Source: Streptomyces antnestii (GTDB lineage: Bacteria > Actinomycetota > Actinomycetes > Streptomycetales > Streptomycetaceae). Taken from it: DNA of 64,000 nt. How positions within the stretch are numbered: the stretch's first letter is position 1; each line of letters starts with the position of its first letter. This document shows, in pieces, positions 1 through 10,195 of the stretch. Where the stretch lies: contig NZ_RZYA01000001.1 of NCBI RefSeq assembly GCF_004005495.1, forward strand, positions 992,001-1,056,000, read 5' to 3'. The notes beneath the pieces are model-generated. The model was not told where the DNA came from. It saw nothing but the letters and a program-made list of their open reading frames with translations, and ran no database searches. Made by a program: the position numbers and the translations under genes.

Positions 1-832
1 CATCCCTGCTCGCGACCGCGGGGACGGCGGCTTGGAGGCTTTCCGTTTCGATGGGGTCGGCTACCAGTGTTATGCACCGGAAGACGCCTACACCATGGAA
101 TCGCAGACAACTTCACAGAAGCGCAAGATCACGAAAGATCTGAAGCGCCTCTGTGACGACGTCGAAGGTACCTGTCGCCTTCTGGGTGATGTGCGCTTGC
201 ATACCTGGATTTTGATGACACCTGAGTTTGACAGTCGTTCTTTGATCGAGCATGCGCAGAAAAAGAAGAAGGACGTCTCATGCATCTTGCCGCGACCAAA
301 GTGGCTGGCTGACGAGTTCAAGGTGTTGGTAATCTCCGACGAGGAATTTACCCCTGAGCGAACCCGACTACTCGGCCAAGTTGAGACTGAACTCCACCTT
401 GATGTTCCAGATCCGGATGAATCGCTGTGGAGTTCCGACCACGGTACTGAGATAGCTGACCGCGTTACCACTAAGCTCTCAGTGGTGCCTTCACTCGCGT
501 CTGATCCAGAGTGGCTTGCCGATTACCGCGACGGAATGCTGAAAATGTATTTTCGCGGTCAAGCCCAGATGGAACGCCTCAAGGTGGAGTACCCGCCTCT
601 CCATGCAGCGGTGGAGCGCAGGCTCAAGTCCGTTCTCAACACCTTGACGATGACTGTTTCTGGGATGGAAAAGCCCGGCACCGAAGTGGTCGAGACTTTG
701 GTGCGTAGACTGGCAGACGGACTCAAGAATGACGCGCCAGGCCTTTCACGCGTGCTGTGCGAGGAGATCGCTTGGCATGCGGTCTCCAGTTGGCTAATCC
801 GTTGTCCGCTGCGTTTCAGGAGGGCCGCCTAA
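1..832 (+). CDS. ABC-3C system effector with nuclease-like N-terminus (5' partial)
   Basis: The reading frame is open from base 2, so the gene starts before the window; the TTG at 32 is not a convincing start. The first visible residues, GDGGLEAF then YQCYAPE, resemble the restriction-endonuclease-like module (GDG..DG followed by YQ-x-Y-APE) found in effector proteins of ABC-three-component systems. The rest is mostly helical, and the last 90 residues look like the partner-binding tail of that family. The stop overlaps the start of the next gene (TAATG), which indicates an operon. Family knowledge: such effectors are thought to be nucleases triggered by the ATPase during phage or plasmid attack. 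The nuclease assignment is inferred from a short motif; membership of the three-gene operon is firmer. Confidence 0.6.
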   Translation, partial: IPARDRGDGGLEAFRFDGVGYQCYAPEDAYTMESQTTSQKRKITKDLKRLCDDVEGTCRLLGDVRLHTWILMTPEFDSRSLIEHAQKKKKDVSCILPRPKWLADEFKVLVISDEEFTPERTRLLGQVETELHLDVPDPDESLWSSDHGTEIADRVTTKLSVVPSLASDPEWLADYRDGMLKMYFRGQAQMERLKVEYPPLHAAVERRLKSVLNTLTMTVSGMEKPGTEVVETLVRRLADGLKNDAPGLSRVLCEEIAWHAVSSWLIRCPLRFRRAA

Positions 833-1404
833 TGTGGTCGACTCTTCCCGACAGCATTCCACTTGAGTCGATTAATAGAGAAGCTCAGCCGGCGGACTTA
901 GTGGCACTAAAAGAGTTTCCTCATCGAAATCCACTCGCGCCCGTCGAGTTGCATCGTGTCCCCATCCCTGTTCCCACGACAAGCAGAGCAGGGTGGCGAG
1001 TAACCGCTCTGGTACTGATTCTGGGGAGCTGTAGGGGAAGTTCAGCAACCGTTGAACAGTTGAACTGCCTTCTGTGGGCCATAAGCGATCGAGCAAGCTC
1101 TGAACTTTTCCTGTCTACCTGGCAAAGCGGCGATCCGCACAAGGCTCCGCTGAGAAAATTCTTTCCGCCACTCGACGATGCCCTCAAGATTGCCCACGCA
1201 GAAGGGGTGGTCGAGCAGAAGAGCAAGGTGCGACACGGTCTCACGCCACTCGGGAAGAGGTACCTGAGCCTGCTCAACTCGGACATCGAACTCCTGGAAG
1301 AGGAGAAGCGCTTCCTGGCTTCCGTTAGGCCGATCTCTACCTCGCGAATGTGGGAGAGGCTAGGAGTTGTGAAAGTAACTGGACGAGCGGGCACGGGGGC
1401 CTGA
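832..1404 (+). CDS. ABC-3C system middle component (winged-helix protein)
   Basis: A 190-residue protein. The ATG at 832 overlaps the upstream stop, and an AGGAGG-type site lies just before it. After a Pro-rich N-terminus (LxPVELHRVPIP), residues 50-150 have the helical and winged-helix pattern of ABC-3C middle components, ending in a Leu/Glu-rich helix. This family is thought to bridge the effector and the ATPase. It sits between a nuclease-like gene and an SMC-like ATPase gene in one tight operon, which is the defining arrangement. No catalytic residues are expected. The call rests on size, position and overall pattern rather than on a strong motif. Confidence 0.6.
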   Translation: MWSTLPDSIPLESINREAQPADLVALKEFPHRNPLAPVELHRVPIPVPTTSRAGWRVTALVLILGSCRGSSATVEQLNCLLWAISDRASSELFLSTWQSGDPHKAPLRKFFPPLDDALKIAHAEGVVEQKSKVRHGLTPLGKRYLSLLNSDIELLEEEKRFLASVRPISTSRMWERLGVVKVTGRAGTGA

Positions 1405-1406
1405 AT

Positions 1407-3446
1407 ATGCGTATCCAACTCGTAGCCGCGGAGATTTCATCTAGGACAGACAGAGGCCTACTCCGGTATGAGGCGGAATTTTCGTCCGGCCTGAACGTGA
1501 TTGCTGCTCCAAACAGTTTCGGCAAGTCGACTCTGCTACAGGGAGTCATTTACGCTCTTGGGCTAGAAGGAATGTTTTCCTCGAGCAGGAAACCTCCATT
1601 CGGCCCCGCCCTGCTGACCGTCGCCGATTTCCCGGACGGGAACCGCTCTCCTGTCCGTGAATCCTGGGTCTCACTGATCATCGCTAACGAGCAAGGCGCT
1701 TATATGAGGTGTAAGCGCTTCGTGCGGGGTGACGGCATTGATACAGCGCTAATCATGACGTGGAAAGCGGGTAGTCGCGCCGAGCTCGAGCAAGTAAGCC
1801 GAGTTGATATGTTCGTTCGGCAGCCTGGAGCCGCCTTCCGTGAGCTCGGTTTCCATAGAGAGCTCGCCGAGTTTTTGGGGTGGGATCTTCCCCAGGTTCC
1901 GGGCTTCAATACAGCTGAGGTCTCACTTTATCTAGAAGCACTCTTTCCGCTCTTTTATGTTGAGCAGAAGTCCGGGTGGTCGGGAGTTGCTCCTCGAATG
2001 CCAACATATCTGGGAATTCGTGATGTGCTGAAGCGCTCTGTTGAGTATGTCCTCGGACTGTCGGCCTTGGAGCGCCTCACTGCTCTGGCTGCCGTAAAAG
2101 GCGAAGAGGATGACGTCAAGAAGCGATGGCAATCTGCTAGCGATCGCCTCGGCGAGGCAGCAAAGAGTTTGAACTGTCGCGTCTTTCTCCATCAGGAAAC
2201 GCCAGTCACTCCTGCTCGGCGGCAGCATTGTGTGATCGAGGTGATGGAGGAAGATTCGTGGGTTCCACTGGAGCAGCAGATTGGCGTTTGGCGTCAGCAG
2301 CTCGGCGAGTTGGAGCAGAACGGCGTCGAGCCAGCAGGTGAACATACCCAGCAGGCCCGCGCAGAGCTGTCAACAGCAGAGACAGCCGTGCGTGAAGCGG
2401 GGGCACGCATTCGACTCATAGATGAACAGCTGAATCTGTCACGCACAGATTCCGATGCACTGGCCTCCCGGTCTGCCAGCCTCGATGCGGAGAGAAATCG
2501 CCTCGCTGACCTCCGTAAACTCCGGAGCCTTGGTAGCACCCTGGGAATTGGCTCGGTATCGAGGGATATCTGTCCCACCTGCGGACAATCTCTTGACGGC
2601 CGAGAGACGGCAACAGGAATTGCCGCCGATCTTGATCAGACCATTGCGGAAATCGAGGCGGAGAGGGATACGGTCCGGGCGGCTACTCAGAGTTCTGAGC
2701 AACGCCGGACCACCCTAGAAAGAAATCGCAGCTCTCTTCAGGCAGCTCTACATGGGGCCATGCGGCAGGCTAGGGCGCTTCGGGACGAGCTAGCCGGTCC
2801 TTCTGCGGTTCCGAGTCGCGCCCAGGTACAGCAACAAATTCTTCTTGCTTCCTCCGTTGAAAGAGCCCAACGCTTGCTCGACTTGGCTGAAGAGGCCGAT
2901 GAGTACTTCGACGAACTGTCGATTCGTTGGCAAGAAGTGCGTGACAGATTGGCTGATCTGCGCGATGGAACGCTGAGCCAGGGAGACCAGCAAATCATTT
3001 CCCGAATGCAGTCAAGTTTTCAAGCGCAGGTCAGAGACTATGGTTTGCGCAGCGTGCCGCCGTCCGACCTGTCGATTGACGAATCTGCTCTCATTCCAGT
3101 GAATGATGGGGTGGAACTCACCTTCGATCTGACAATGGGAATCAGCGCCTCGGATATGATCCGAACAAAGTGGGCATATTATCTCTCCCTTTACGAGGCG
3201 GCGATCGCTTCTCCTCGTAATCAGCACGCCAGGCTACTGATGCTCGATGAGCCTCGCCAGCAGGAGACCGACCGTGGCAGCCTTGCCGCTTTCGTTAGGC
3301 GGTTGGAAAGAGCAGCGGCCAGCGGGTGTCAGATCATCTACGCTACGAGCGAGGATCGTCGAGATTTGGAAGAAGTTCTCCGCGATGTGCAGGTTGCGAT
3401 GCTGCCGGCTGCTGGTCCTCATCTGCTGGCCCCGGCGGTGGGCTAA
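1407..3446 (+). CDS. ABC-3C system SMC/Rad50-like ATPase
   Basis: A 679-residue protein starting at ATG 1407 (MRIQLVAAEI), two bases after the previous stop. Walker A is APNSFGKST (about residues 34-42), with Ala in place of the usual first Gly. A long Glu/Arg/Gln-rich coiled-coil region follows, interrupted near residue 390 by ICPTCGQSL, a CxxC zinc-hook-like turn as in Rad50. The coil returns to a head with Walker B LLMLDEP (about residue 611) followed by RQQETD. This is an SMC-type ABC ATPase without membrane segments, so it is cytoplasmic. It probably senses DNA or a phage cue and signals through the middle component. It is the third and last gene of the operon. Confidence 0.75.
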   Translation: MRIQLVAAEISSRTDRGLLRYEAEFSSGLNVIAAPNSFGKSTLLQGVIYALGLEGMFSSSRKPPFGPALLTVADFPDGNRSPVRESWVSLIIANEQGAYMRCKRFVRGDGIDTALIMTWKAGSRAELEQVSRVDMFVRQPGAAFRELGFHRELAEFLGWDLPQVPGFNTAEVSLYLEALFPLFYVEQKSGWSGVAPRMPTYLGIRDVLKRSVEYVLGLSALERLTALAAVKGEEDDVKKRWQSASDRLGEAAKSLNCRVFLHQETPVTPARRQHCVIEVMEEDSWVPLEQQIGVWRQQLGELEQNGVEPAGEHTQQARAELSTAETAVREAGARIRLIDEQLNLSRTDSDALASRSASLDAERNRLADLRKLRSLGSTLGIGSVSRDICPTCGQSLDGRETATGIAADLDQTIAEIEAERDTVRAATQSSEQRRTTLERNRSSLQAALHGAMRQARALRDELAGPSAVPSRAQVQQQILLASSVERAQRLLDLAEEADEYFDELSIRWQEVRDRLADLRDGTLSQGDQQIISRMQSSFQAQVRDYGLRSVPPSDLSIDESALIPVNDGVELTFDLTMGISASDMIRTKWAYYLSLYEAAIASPRNQHARLLMLDEPRQQETDRGSLAAFVRRLERAAASGCQIIYATSEDRRDLEEVLRDVQVAMLPAAGPHLLAPAVG

Positions 3447-3839
3447 GGCATTTTCCTCTCAGCTCACTCGTATCCTTAAACTGTGCACTGTGGGCGCTTA
3501 AGGATAGACTCAACAGGTCCGGCCGGATGGGGAATTAGGGGGGGCGCATCCTGGACCGTGGCGTCAGGATCCGACCGTGCCCGAGTTTCCTCCAGCGGAC
3601 TTGCTGGGGACTTTGCGTGGCCGCCAGATCCTCAGTCTTGTGCCGTTGACTCAGAGGAACAGTCGAGGGGGCGTGGTCGGGGTTGGCTGGGCAGCGAGCG
3701 TACCTTGGGATCCGGAGCGGCGAGTCGCTGACGCAGTTGCCGGTTCTCTATTTGTGCCTGGTGCAGGGCGCCCTGAAGGGTGTCAAAATCGCCGCACGTG
3801 CTGTGAGCTGGGTTTTCCCTCCTGTGGAGTGATGGTTCA
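3447..3839 (+). other. Gene-free stretch between the defence operon and IS remnants
   Basis: About 390 bases with short overlapping open frames in several phases but no start, ribosome-binding site or recognisable protein. The last 50 bases before 3840 probably belong to the end of the truncated integrase element that follows. No hairpin terminator after the ATPase gene was obvious by eye. Confidence 0.5.
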
Positions 3840-5922
<2,083 letters not shown>

Positions 5923-5982
5923 AGGCCAGGCGTAGGAACACGATCGAACATCATGCCGGAGCTGAGCTGGCGGGTGCGGTCG

Positions 5983-7194
5983 TGTGCCGCTCGAAAATAC
6001 GATTCGGTGCTGTCAGCTGCGGCGATGCCTTTCGGTCAGGCAGCATGGCGGTACTCGTTGATCAGGCCAGCGAGGATGGGCCGTCGTTGGATTCGGTGGG
6101 CCTGGAGGTCGGTGATGGTGGCCGGGGCGGGCGGTTCGGTGCTGTCCGGGGGTAGTTGCTGCCGGGATTGGTGGGGGCGGTGCTGGTTGTAGTGCTGGAT
6201 GTACTCGGTCAGCACTTTTACAGCGTGGGCCTCGTTGTAGATGAGTGTCCGGTCGAGGACTTCGCGGCGTAGGGTGCCCACGGCTCGCTCGCAGATTGCG
6301 TTCGTCTTCGGTGCCCGAGGCGGGCTGAGCAGGATCTCCGCGTCGTCGGCCTGGAAGACGGCGTCGAAGGCGCGGGTGTACTTGCTGTCCCGGTCGCGGA
6401 TGAGGAAGCGCAGGGAGTCCATCCGGCGCCCCAGCGTCATGGTGAGATTCCTGGCTCGTTGCGTTGTCCACTGGGCGGTGGGGTGGGCGGTGACGCCGGC
6501 GAGGTGGATTCGTCTCGTGTCGTGATCGATGAAGACCAGGGCGTACAGGCGCTTGAGCGCAATGGTGTCGAGGTGGAGGAAGTCGTGGGCCTGGGCGGTG
6601 AGGAATTCACGCCAGGTCGGGCCGGAGCGCTGCGGGGAGGGGTCAACTCCCGCGGCGTGCAGGATCTGCCAGACCGTGGATGGGGCGATCGGGTAGCCCA
6701 GGCGTGCGAGTTCGCCCTGAATGCGACGGTGGCCCCACGTGCTGTTCTCCTTGGCCAGGCGCAGGATGAGCTGCTTGACGGTGGCTGCGGTGGGCGGCCT
6801 GCCGGGGCGGCGGTGCTGGGGGAACGTCCACTTCCGCGCTATGAGTTGCCGGTGCCAGGCCAGCAGCGTGGTAGGGGTGACTGCGAAGACTTGGCGCCAG
6901 CGTTCCCGCGGGATCAGCCGGGAAAGGACGGCGAGCCAGGTCCGGTCGGCGGGCTCGTAGCGGACCCGGGCGATTTGACGGCGCAGCACCGCGTTTTCGT
7001 GCCGTAACGCCAAGACTTCCGCATCCTTGGCCACGCGGCTTCGTAGCACGGCGGCGGGCACTGTGATCAGGTTCCGGACCAGCGCGGTGACGATCGACAG
7101 TGGCATCGACAGATCATCCCAGGCGCCGTGCAGGCTGCCGCCCTGCGCGGAGGAGCTGCAGGCCAGACCCAGAATCGTACTTCCGAGCGGGACA
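5983..7194 (-). mobile_element. Integrase-type insertion sequence, 1212 bp (left copy)
   Basis: The 23-base terminal repeats lie at 5983-6005 (starts TGTGCCGCTCGAAAATACGA) and 7172-7194 (complement starts TGTCCCGCTCGGAAGTACGA); 20 of 23 bases match. The element sits inside the start of another, older integrase gene whose remains continue at 7195-7312. It belongs to the same family as the decayed copy at 10196-11424 and points the same way, so the pair brackets the DUF262 gene. No target duplication was found. Confidence 0.8.
6036..7106 (-). CDS. Integrase-core transposase with a small deletion before the first catalytic Asp
   Basis: A 356-residue relative of the 4732-5889 protein: MPLSIVTALVRN start, HENAVLRRQIARVRYEPADR helical region, HTH (TWGHRRIQGELARLGYP), and rve core with DFLHLD, LIRDRDSKY and NAICERAVGTLRRE. 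Compared with the copies at 10249 and 15050, the segment before the first Asp reads LTAQAHDFLHLD instead of LTAQAHGI(I/L)AADFLH, an in-frame loss of five residues (15 bases). This removes most of the first core beta strand, so activity is doubtful although the DDE residues remain. The reading frame is otherwise intact. Confidence 0.85.
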   Translation of the reverse strand: MPLSIVTALVRNLITVPAAVLRSRVAKDAEVLALRHENAVLRRQIARVRYEPADRTWLAVLSRLIPRERWRQVFAVTPTTLLAWHRQLIARKWTFPQHRRPGRPPTAATVKQLILRLAKENSTWGHRRIQGELARLGYPIAPSTVWQILHAAGVDPSPQRSGPTWREFLTAQAHDFLHLDTIALKRLYALVFIDHDTRRIHLAGVTAHPTAQWTTQRARNLTMTLGRRMDSLRFLIRDRDSKYTRAFDAVFQADDAEILLSPPRAPKTNAICERAVGTLRREVLDRTLIYNEAHAVKVLTEYIQHYNQHRPHQSRQQLPPDSTEPPAPATITDLQAHRIQRRPILAGLINEYRHAA

Positions 7195-7312
7195 GGGCGG
7201 GTTGGTGGTGCAGGGCAAGGATCTCCACGTCCTTAGCGCGCTCGCTCATCGGTAGCAGTCGCCGTGCGGCGAACATGCTGGTGACGGTCAGGTAGGCGAG
7301 ACGAAGTAACAC
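7195..7312 (-). pseudogene. N-terminal remnant of a second integrase family (MLLRLAYL type)
   Basis: About 40 residues: MLLRLAYLTVTSMFAARRLLPM then SERAKDVEILALHHQPAL, broken at 7194 by the terminal repeat of the IS at 5983-7194. The same start occurs at 14877 (minus strand) and 27293 (plus strand). The upstream bases 7313-7380 match the bases upstream of the copy at 14878-14945, including a GACATTTTCGGCAGGCGCA-like block, which is probably this element's own end. Confidence 0.7.
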
Positions 7313-7490
7313 GAGTGTTCATCCTGCCGCACCGCCGAACGAGGTCCTGATCTGCAGGGACGACATTTTCGGCAGGCGCACCGCCCCACCCGAAACCCAA
7401 TCCTGCACGCACTCCACATCATGGTCCGAGACCCCGCGGCGCTCCGGAGCGGTGAGCGGCGCGAAACGCGAGGGACGAGCTGCCCTCGCC

Positions 7491-7507
7491 GCAGGTTCGA
7501 ATCCTGG
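7491..7507 (+). other. tRNA T-arm-like sequence (fragment)
   Basis: GCAGG-TTCGAAT-CCTGG has the T-loop consensus TTCGAAT with four of five stem pairs. No D-arm, anticodon arm or proper acceptor stem is present upstream, so this is not a tRNA gene. It may be the 3' scar of a tRNA used as an integration target. Confidence 0.3.
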
Positions 7508-7704
7508 GCAGGAGTCGTAAAACATGGGTAGCGGGATCAGCCCCGGCCCGGGACGGGGTGCTGATGCTCACGGCGGCTGTGTCGTTTCTGAACCCGGCGG
7601 ACGGGCTGATCTGGGGTTTCCCCAGAGGTGTTGAGTGTGCGTTGGCGGGGCGGGTGGCCGTGGCCGGGCGGGGCCTGAATCCTTCGGGGGCCGGGGAGGG
7701 TACC

Positions 7705-7721
7705 GCAGGTTCGAGTCCTCG
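7705..7721 (+). other. Second tRNA T-arm-like sequence (fragment)
   Basis: The core CCGCAGGTTCGA-R-TCCT repeats the block at 7491 about 214 bases downstream in the same orientation, here with a weaker stem. Two copies of a tRNA 3' motif next to a defence-type gene could be worn attachment repeats. The stretch 7313-7783 holds nothing else recognisable. Confidence 0.25.
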
Positions 7722-7783
7722 ACGGCGCGTGATGCGGACAGGAACAGGTGTGACCTGGGGCTTTCCTCAAAAAACACAGACGC

Positions 7784-10060
7784 TCACCCCCAATGTTCCT
7801 CCTGGTAGCGCAGGAGGTCGTCGCCGTGGAGTTGCTTGGTGGCGTTGCCGACCCGGACCCAGAAGTCGGTTGCGTCGTTGCCGCCCTTCGTGGGCTTGGC
7901 GAACACCGGCCGACCCGCCGCGGCAACACTGATCTGACAGACGACCTGGCCGGACACTTCGGGGAAGCGGACGCGGACGGTGCTTGCTGTCGGGGCGGAC
8001 AGGCCACTGTCGAGGAGTTGGCGCACGAAGAGCTCGTACCCGTCGACGCTGGCCTGCGACTCCAGGGTGGTGAGATCGTTCTCAATGCCGAGGACAGTCG
8101 AGTCGTCGGCCACACCGATGAACAGATTGCCGCCTTCGCCATTCAGGAAACCGCATACGGCCTTGACGATGTTGTGCCGTAGGGATTTGTCGGCTTGCTG
8201 GGTGTACACGTTCCAGCGGGCGCTGACCTTGAACTCGGTGCTTTGGGACTCGCCTGCGGCGATGATGTCGGTCGGGGCGGTTGGGACATACGCAGGCCTC
8301 TTCTCGGTAAGGCTCTCGAATGCTTCCTGCACCACCCGGGCGATCAGTTGGCGCCGTCGTTCCAGGAAGGTCGGGTAGTCCAGCTGTTCCCAGCCGACCG
8401 GGAGCGCGTGCCACCGTACCTGCCGCTCGAGTACCGCCGGGTCCATCGTGTCGGTGATCCTCGGCCAGTAGTTGTGTGGTGCGTCGGTGTTGGTCATCTC
8501 GCTTGCCGGCCACGTCACATAGGCCATGTTGGCGATGGCGTGGACTTGGCGCCGGTCGGTGATGCCCAGCCCGGCGAGCGTCTTGCGGTGGAACAGGTTG
8601 TCCCGATCGACGCCCTTGGCGGGTTTGACTGAGGGGTCCAGAAGCTCACGGATTCGTTGGTCGCTGCAGAGCATTTCGGCGTCGAGGATGTTCAGCGCTG
8701 CCTGGTAGGCAAACAGCACCGGTGAACGCGACGAGGAGGTGTCCAGCCGGTTCGGCAGCGAAATGTCCCAGTAGTCGCCAGTGAAGTTCGCTGCGATGAT
8801 GCGGTCGAGTTCCGCGGCGAAGGCTCGGCCGTCGGCGTGCGGCAGACTGCCGATCCGCCCCAGATCGAACTCCATTTGTGACTCAGGAGAGTTGGAGTAC
8901 CGGCCGGTGGTGTGCGCCATGAAGAACCACCGTGCGATCACCGGACGGAGTTCGTCGGCCGTCAAGCCGAAGTCGTGGCGCCCGATCAGCCAGATCGTAT
9001 AGCTGTACAGCAAGGCATTGTCGGAGGTGATCATCTTTCGGCTTCGGAAGCCGGCCGCTGTGACGCACTGGAAGAACTCGTGCCAGCTGGTCAGGTCCAG
9101 GACCTTCGTGTGCGCTTGGGCCAGCCGGTCGAACTGCTCCTGTCGCCGAGCGACGGTGACCTTGCCGGTTTCGAGGTCCTTGCCCCGCAGAACGCTGTAG
9201 ACGTGCTGCAGTCGGGCACGCCTGAAGGCGACAGCGACCGCGACGCGCAGGAGTTGGTCTGGCCGGGGATCCAGAAAGGCGTTGCGAGGGCTTGGGCCGG
9301 GGCGTCCCGCGATCACTGCGGCCCGGCTGAAGTCTTCGAGCTGGCGCCGACCCTTCTCCCAGTGCACCGACATCAGGGTGAGAATGAAGTCGGACTGGTT
9401 GAGCTTCACGCCTTCGGAGTTGATTCGAACGAAGATGTCGGCCACCTGCTCTTCGTCGGCCGAAGCGCCCAGCTCCACCACCTGAAAGCGGAACTCGTGC
9501 AGGTCCCGGACTCGGTCTATTCGTTCTTCGAGTTCATCCTTCGCGGCGTCCGACAGGGGCTGCCCGATCGCCTGTTCGAGGCGTTGGAAGAACTTCCGGA
9601 CGGTGGGCTTGTAGCCGCCCTGGGACCAGAGTGCGGTGATATCCGGAATGAAGTGGGCGTCACGCTCGATCGCCGCGTCCGTGACCTCGAACGACTGGTC
9701 CTCCGGATGAAATGCGATGCGCACGTTGATCTCTTCAAAGGACTTGGTGACGATCTTGCGCCCGGTCAGGACGGCGAAGAGGGCAGTGAGCCGCTGCTGC
9801 CCATCGACGACCAACAGCTGAGGTGCCCGATCGCCGGCTTCCGTCCCGATCTGCCGCGTCCCCACCTCGGCTCCGGTCTCCCAGAACATCAGGGTGCCGA
9901 TCGGGTAGCCGCGATACATCGAGTCGAAGAGATCTCGGGTCTTCGCCGCGGACCATACGAACGGCCGCTGAATATCGGGGAGCCCGATCCGTAGGCCTTC
10001 GATGTTCTCGATCAGGTGCCGGAGCGTGTAACCCGTGTCGCGGTACAAAGTGGGTGGCAC
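7784..10060 (-). CDS. DUF262 (GmrSD-like) protein fused to a Schlafen AlbA_2 domain
   Basis: A 758-residue single protein. The N-terminus is a DUF262/ParB-like module: LPDIQRPFVW (about 28-37), YPIGTLMFWE, VVDGQQRLTALF (about 84-95) and FVRINSEGVKLNQSDF (about 216-231). The middle is helical with a degenerate HNH-like stretch, NLFHRKTLAGLGI. From about 600 onward an AlbA_2 domain follows: GESQSTEFKVSARWN, FLNGEGGNLFIGVADD and DFWVRVGNATKQL. GmrSD proteins with DUF262 plus DUF1524 cut modified phage DNA; AlbA_2 domains bind or cleave nucleic acid in Schlafen-like proteins. A defence role is therefore inferred. It stands alone, with IS copies on both sides and no methylase nearby. Confidence 0.8.
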   Translation of the reverse strand: MPPTLYRDTGYTLRHLIENIEGLRIGLPDIQRPFVWSAAKTRDLFDSMYRGYPIGTLMFWETGAEVGTRQIGTEAGDRAPQLLVVDGQQRLTALFAVLTGRKIVTKSFEEINVRIAFHPEDQSFEVTDAAIERDAHFIPDITALWSQGGYKPTVRKFFQRLEQAIGQPLSDAAKDELEERIDRVRDLHEFRFQVVELGASADEEQVADIFVRINSEGVKLNQSDFILTLMSVHWEKGRRQLEDFSRAAVIAGRPGPSPRNAFLDPRPDQLLRVAVAVAFRRARLQHVYSVLRGKDLETGKVTVARRQEQFDRLAQAHTKVLDLTSWHEFFQCVTAAGFRSRKMITSDNALLYSYTIWLIGRHDFGLTADELRPVIARWFFMAHTTGRYSNSPESQMEFDLGRIGSLPHADGRAFAAELDRIIAANFTGDYWDISLPNRLDTSSSRSPVLFAYQAALNILDAEMLCSDQRIRELLDPSVKPAKGVDRDNLFHRKTLAGLGITDRRQVHAIANMAYVTWPASEMTNTDAPHNYWPRITDTMDPAVLERQVRWHALPVGWEQLDYPTFLERRRQLIARVVQEAFESLTEKRPAYVPTAPTDIIAAGESQSTEFKVSARWNVYTQQADKSLRHNIVKAVCGFLNGEGGNLFIGVADDSTVLGIENDLTTLESQASVDGYELFVRQLLDSGLSAPTASTVRVRFPEVSGQVVCQISVAAAGRPVFAKPTKGGNDATDFWVRVGNATKQLHGDDLLRYQEEHWG

Positions 10061-10195
10061 AGCCGAGAGTTCCTAACGTCCGAGGGCGGCTGGTCGGCGG
10101 AAGCAGGCAGAGTCTGGAGGCAGCATCAGACTTCTACCACGCGAACTCGCCCCGCCGCAGCGCCAATGGCGCGTGTCACAAGGGGTTTGTGGGCC

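Noticed and set aside
7568..7777. Minus-strand frame containing AVEDSNLRYP
   Set aside because: This peptide is the translation of a tRNA T-arm-like block and is a known false ORF pattern, not a protein gene.
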